Below are positions 61,885-64,000 of a stretch of DNA of 64,000 bases, in pieces (position 1 is the first letter of the stretch; each line of letters starts with the position of its first letter). The notes beneath the pieces are model-generated. The model did not search any database, had not been told where the DNA came from, and was given only the letters and a program-made list of their open reading frames with translations. The position numbers and the translations under genes were made by a program. The stretch lies in assembly GCF_017562075.2 (NCBI RefSeq), contig NC_054084.1:28946808-29010807 (forward strand). Direction: 5' to 3'. The DNA comes from Anopheles merus (taxonomy: Eukaryota; Arthropoda; Insecta; Diptera; Culicidae).

Positions 61885-64000
61885 GGAGGTCCATTTCGTT
61901 TACGTTCCCTTCACGGAAGGTGCTTCCCGTAATGGGCTGTAAAAGTCAGTGTAAAATTTCATCACAGTGCGCCCGCAGATGGCCAAACGTGCCAAGGCAG
62001 GGCGTTTGAAATGTGTGTGTGCTCTCTGGCACCTCCGCTACAAATCGCGATTTTAATCGCGTTCGTGGAAATTGTGAAACCATGAAAAACAAAGAGAAGG
62101 AAATCGGGAACAAAAACACTGACGAAGAAAAGCATTATGTTAGAACTGGTGGACATTGACATGTCATAAAGCATGGCACATCATAATGTCTGTCGTCATC
62201 GTTCGGTTGAGGTGCGTGATCTTGCGAAGGTTCACACGCGACACTCCACCCTGTGGGCTGGACCACAGGGAAGCTACACGAGTCTTTGTTTTGCCAGTGC
62301 TTGGCAGAAGGCCGTTCCGGTAATTCACTTTGTTTAATGGGTGTCGGTGGATGCGTCTCTGGAGCTGATTTGGTCAGGGGTGTTGGGACTTCCGCGCAGC
62401 AGTTCATTATCCCCAGTAGCTTACGGGTGGGTTTGGGAGTCGAAAGACGCGAAATTACTGCTTTCGGCCAGAGGAAGGAGTGGCCCAGCCCTCTTTTGCG
62501 TGGATGAGTGTCTCGAGCGACGAGAGCGAGTCTCCTGCGTCTTCCAGTGTCTTCCCCGAATCAAACTCCCACCGAAGAGCTGATGATGGGCCAGACGAAT
62601 GGATGGCGACACACAAAAGGCTTTGTGATGGGGGGTGGGACATGAAAGAAGACATAAAACAGTGGCGGGGGAATGCGAAATTATGTCCCGCCTTATCGGT
62701 GGGATGCATAATCCGGTGGACATCTGGTTTTTATCTTCGCTCCAACAACTCATTTTGCACATCCTTTCCAGCAGCAGTGGTCGGTAAGGCTTCAGCAGAG
62801 GCAGCGTGAGGGTGGCAGGGCAGTGTGACTGGATTTTGGTGAGTTCGGGAACTAGTTTTCCCGCTGCGAAATGATGAAGTTATTCTTTGCCTGTGTGATT
62901 TGGCGTGGGGAAGATACGATTATATGCGCAGAGAGAGAGGAAAAAAACAATGGATAAAATGAGGAAAAAATGTCGGAGCGGGATTAGGTAGGGATGACAC
63001 ACAGGCTTACATGAGCCGTCGCCGCATTCGACGGCTTCGGGTCAGGGAAGGGATTAGTGTCGTTTAGCTTGGAAGCCTTTCAATTAATCATGATTTTTCA
63101 AAGCAGACTGAGCAGTTTGTCTTGAAATTCGGAGTTGAGCTTTTTAAAGCTTGAATTCTTGGTATACACAATTTAAGGTAACATGACAAACAAGTCGAGG
63201 AAGAACAGAGATGACTTGCTGTTAAGTATATTGAACAAAAAAAAAAAACATTATATTAACGTAAAAAATCTTACAGCATTACCAAGCAGATCAAACTCTT
63301 TGCCGCACAACATCAAAAGGCGCACCGGGCCCGCCAGCGTAGCTAATTCAATCAACTCCTCCAAACGCACCCAACACTGTGCCGGCAGCACTAGAAGCGC
63401 CAGTCCAGGGCCTCCAAAAGCTCTTTGGGCATTTCGGTCACTCGGACAGCAGAAAGAGATAGAGAGAGTGTGCGAAAAATCTGCCTTCCAAGCCGCCCAA
63501 CCATTATCATGAAGGAAATTCAATTAAATGATTGAATTTATCTCATCATACAGTGTCCTCCAGCTCCACTGGCAGGTCCGTTGAGTTTGCGATGAAGCGA
63601 TGTTGGTGACCACTTTTTCCGGGGAGGTCAACCTTCAAGTACGACCAAGCATGGGACGGTTGGCCGTACGGGTTGAATGATTAGAGCATGTAACAGTCCG
63701 AGCAAGTCGTCGTTGTTGTTGGTTGGAGACGAATTTCGGTGTAAGAACGCAACCGAAAAGGGATAGTTCCGTCGAGGGTCGTTTCGGGGTAGTCCTCACT
63801 GGTCACTCGTTGTGCTGTATGTGTGCGTGCGTAAGTATGGGAATGGCACGAGCAGTACATAATTTCCATAATGAAGTAAACATATCTGTTGTTTATCATG
63901 GCCGTGTGGGTGTGTGTGTGCGTGGACGTGCCTGGAAGCGGCCCCGTGCCGAACCTAGCCGGCATCCTTGATTTGACTCTTGAGTGCGTTGACCAGTGAT
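61406..64000. other. Gene-free stretch to the window end
   Basis: No supported gene. A CA tract lies at 61843-61880 and short GT runs near 63908. A GC-richer block at 63290-63520 is open on both strands for about 90 codons, but neither frame has a domain and no splice-supported exon could be assigned. Confidence 0.45.
61843..61880. repeat. CA microsatellite
   Basis: About 17 CA units. Confidence 0.95.

Noticed and set aside
63251..63523. 90-codon minus frame in a GC-rich block
   Set aside because: Hydrophobic but without domain, and the opposite strand is also open across it; base composition alone can explain both.

Overview
The window reads as nuclear DNA of an Anopheles mosquito, most likely the An. 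gambiae complex. Two copies of a tRNA-derived SINE recognised as SINE200, a family of that complex, lie near 38.0 and 39.5 kb. Coding genes are compact with introns of 65-105 bp, and the rest is rich in CA/GT, CT and GCT microsatellites.

Layout. Bases 1-741 are the end of a 21-bp minisatellite. From about 0.75 to 51.6 kb I find no convincing gene. This half-desert holds microsatellites, transposon remnants and SINEs: two inverted 1-kb TA-flanked MITE copies at 23.5 and 32.9 kb, a related element at 37.6-39.1 kb with a nested SINE200, and a hAT-like MITE at 29.3-30.1 kb. The last 12 kb is gene-dense. It holds a complete eight-exon CYP4-family cytochrome P450 (minus strand, 51717-53911) and part of a bHLH transcription factor gene that looks like dimmed/Mist1 (minus strand, 55960-56951). 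It also holds a three-exon secretory-type serine protease homologue with two degenerate protease domains (plus strand, 58266-60884) and a possible 63-residue secreted peptide (61214-61405). No operon-like functional link between these genes is evident.

The most striking signal is a dispersed 17-bp word, TTGCATACCTTTAGGCG. I count 26 copies with at most four mismatches between 1.9 and 50.7 kb, on both strands, often paired or clustered in AT-rich pockets, and none in the gene-dense last 13 kb. It matches the known form of the Drosophila Su(Hw) insulator site: a TGCATAC core, a T-run, then a GC-rich end, the same word that is repeated in the gypsy insulator. A match to the CTCF consensus lies at 23147. 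My reading is that the gene-poor 50 kb is an insulator-rich domain or a very large intron.

The main anomaly is the bHLH gene. The end of helix 1, the loop and helix 2 are present, but the DNA-binding basic region and most of helix 1 are missing between the two exons, where only about 60 bp of non-matching sequence remains. This suggests an assembly deletion, or a genuinely unusual allele.
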